The notes beneath the pieces are model-generated. The model did not search any database and had not been told where the DNA came from. It saw nothing but the letters and a program-made list of their open reading frames with translations. Source: an uncultured eubacterium 1-6 (lineage in GTDB: Bacteria; Bacillota; Clostridia; Lachnospirales; Lachnospiraceae). Taken from it: DNA of 64,000 bases. The translations under genes were made by a program, and so were the position numbers. Position 1 is the first letter of the stretch; each line of letters begins with the position of its first letter. Shown here piece by piece: positions 63,273-64,000 of this stretch. The DNA lies in contig CAIFEZ010000005.1 of NCBI GenBank assembly GCA_903789595.1, positions 62,001 to 126,000 on the forward strand. Reading direction: 5' to 3'.

Positions 63273-63641
63273 ATGGACATCAAAAATCAGAAGTCAATCC
63301 TCGAAATGGCGAACGGGGCCATTTTGGAACGTGCCGACTATGAGATGACAAAAGTCATTGAGAACATTCAGGACGTTAACACCAGCCCAACTAAAAAGCG
63401 CACATTGACACTGACCGTTGAATTTAAGCCGGATTCAGAGCGGCAGCAGATTGGTGTCAGCGTTATTGCAAAGTCCCACCTCGAGCCGACTAATCCGGTT
63501 AATACAACTCTTTACATTACCGGTGAAGGCAGCAAAACGCAAGCTGTTGAAATGGTACCCAATATTCCCGGACAGCAAGCCATTAACGGATCCGAACAAG
63601 CCGAACCTCCCGTACTCCGCATGGTTAAGAACGAAGCCTAA
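63273..63641 (+). CDS. phage protein of the 'replication terminator'-annotated family
   Basis: 122 residues: 'NGAILERADYEMTKVIENIQ', 'KKRTLTLTVEFKPDSERQQI', 'TTLYITGEG'. Short proteins with this pattern accompany the SMC-like ATPase gene in many Firmicutes phages. GGAGGAAATATT precedes the ATG. Confidence 0.72.
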   Translation: MDIKNQKSILEMANGAILERADYEMTKVIENIQDVNTSPTKKRTLTLTVEFKPDSERQQIGVSVIAKSHLEPTNPVNTTLYITGEGSKTQAVEMVPNIPGQQAINGSEQAEPPVLRMVKNEA

Positions 63642-63670
63642 AACAAATTTTGAAAGGAAGATTTTGAATT

Positions 63671-64000
63671 ATGGATATGACGAGAGACTTTATTGAAAAG
63701 CTGCAGGAAATGGACGCCCCACACGAAATTGACTATTCCGGGCGCAAATTTGTGGACAAGGAAATGTCAATTCTTCCGCAAGAAGCACTTGCACAGCCTC
63801 TCAAAACCTCGACGTTGACTTCTATCGTGGATTACATAACGTCCAGTACGGATTCTGCGGCGCTTCCGGCAAATAAATTTGTAATCCATATTGCCGAATA
63901 CGGTACGGTTGACCTGTACCGGGAACTTAATTCCGATAAACGGCGCGATTACCTGATTCATGCCTGCGCTGAAAAATGTGGCTTCCGGTTTGGAGAGTTT
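63671..64000 (+). CDS. phage early protein (3' end outside window)
   Basis: Open from the ATG at 63671 to the window end (110 codons). 'VDKEMSILPQEALAQPLKTS', 'LTSIVDYITSST', 'FVIHIAEYGTVDLYREL'. The pattern is seen in unassigned phage proteins encoded with recombination genes. Partial; function unknown. Confidence 0.65.
   Translation, partial: MDMTRDFIEKLQEMDAPHEIDYSGRKFVDKEMSILPQEALAQPLKTSTLTSIVDYITSSTDSAALPANKFVIHIAEYGTVDLYRELNSDKRRDYLIHACAEKCGFRFGEF

Noticed and set aside
1-64000. CRISPR arrays or cas genes
   Set aside because: No regularly spaced repeats of the right size and no Cas-like proteins were seen.

Overview
The window looks like a chromosome segment of a low-to-mid GC Clostridia member, probably an Oscillospirales/Ruminococcaceae-type gut or anaerobe lineage. 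That placement is an inference from the Gram-positive protein families, the LL-diaminopimelate aminotransferase route to DAP, AGGAGG-type ribosome binding sites with frequent TTG/GTG starts, and Clostridia-style recombinases. The host genes are clearly more GC-rich than the AT-rich prophage inserted in guaA.

Layout. (1) Positions 1-6.9 kb are the right end of a GC-rich prophage whose body lies outside the window: a tail-associated glycosidase-like protein, a holin, a GH25/LysM endolysin, then three overlapping serine-recombinase genes. (2) Positions 7.1-8.7 kb hold a small second element (a 306-residue serine recombinase and a 69-residue protein). It is bracketed by two copies of the 3' end of rlmD, so the rlmD 3' end seems to have been a repeated integration target. 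(3) Positions 8.7-27.5 kb are host core: rlmD, a strong-promoter RNA with no ORF, glnA with an attenuator-like leader and a downstream ANTAR regulator, dapF, dapL, carA, carB, purC, purF, purB, purA, glmS and guaA. These genes are linked by glutamine use and by nucleotide, cell-wall and lysine precursor synthesis, and are mostly close enough to be co-transcribed.

(4) Positions 27.4-58.2 kb are a 30.7-kb AT-rich tyrosine-integrase element inserted in the 3' end of guaA, with a 167-bp nearly perfect direct repeat of the guaA end on both sides. It carries an integrase, a degenerate pseudogene full of small palindromes, regulators (RHH, XRE), cargo (a zinc-ribbon/TPR membrane protein, a J-domain protein, an ADP-ribosyltransferase-like protein), a primase-like replication protein, and a 1145-residue protein with the motifs of the eukaryotic RdRP/QDE-1/YonO double-psi beta-barrel RNA polymerases. 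A full HK97-type packaging, head and tail-tube module follows, with a programmed -1 frameshift in the tail chaperones and an inserted HNH homing endonuclease. The late genes stop right after the tape measure: no distal tail, baseplate, receptor-binding or endolysin gene is present, so the element is either deleted or dependent on a helper.

(5) Positions 58.2-58.65 kb are a short host spacer. (6) From 58.65 kb to the end is the left end of a third element at a tRNA-Ser 3' end. Its tyrosine integrase is frameshifted. ImmA/IrrE peptidase and XRE repressor genes lie opposite Cro-like, BRO antirepressor, SMC-like ATPase and early phage genes.

The most notable items are the RNA-polymerase-like gene, the two ORF-free but strongly structured stretches near 41.3-41.8 kb and 43.5-43.7 kb, the truncated late region, and stacked integrations at rlmD.
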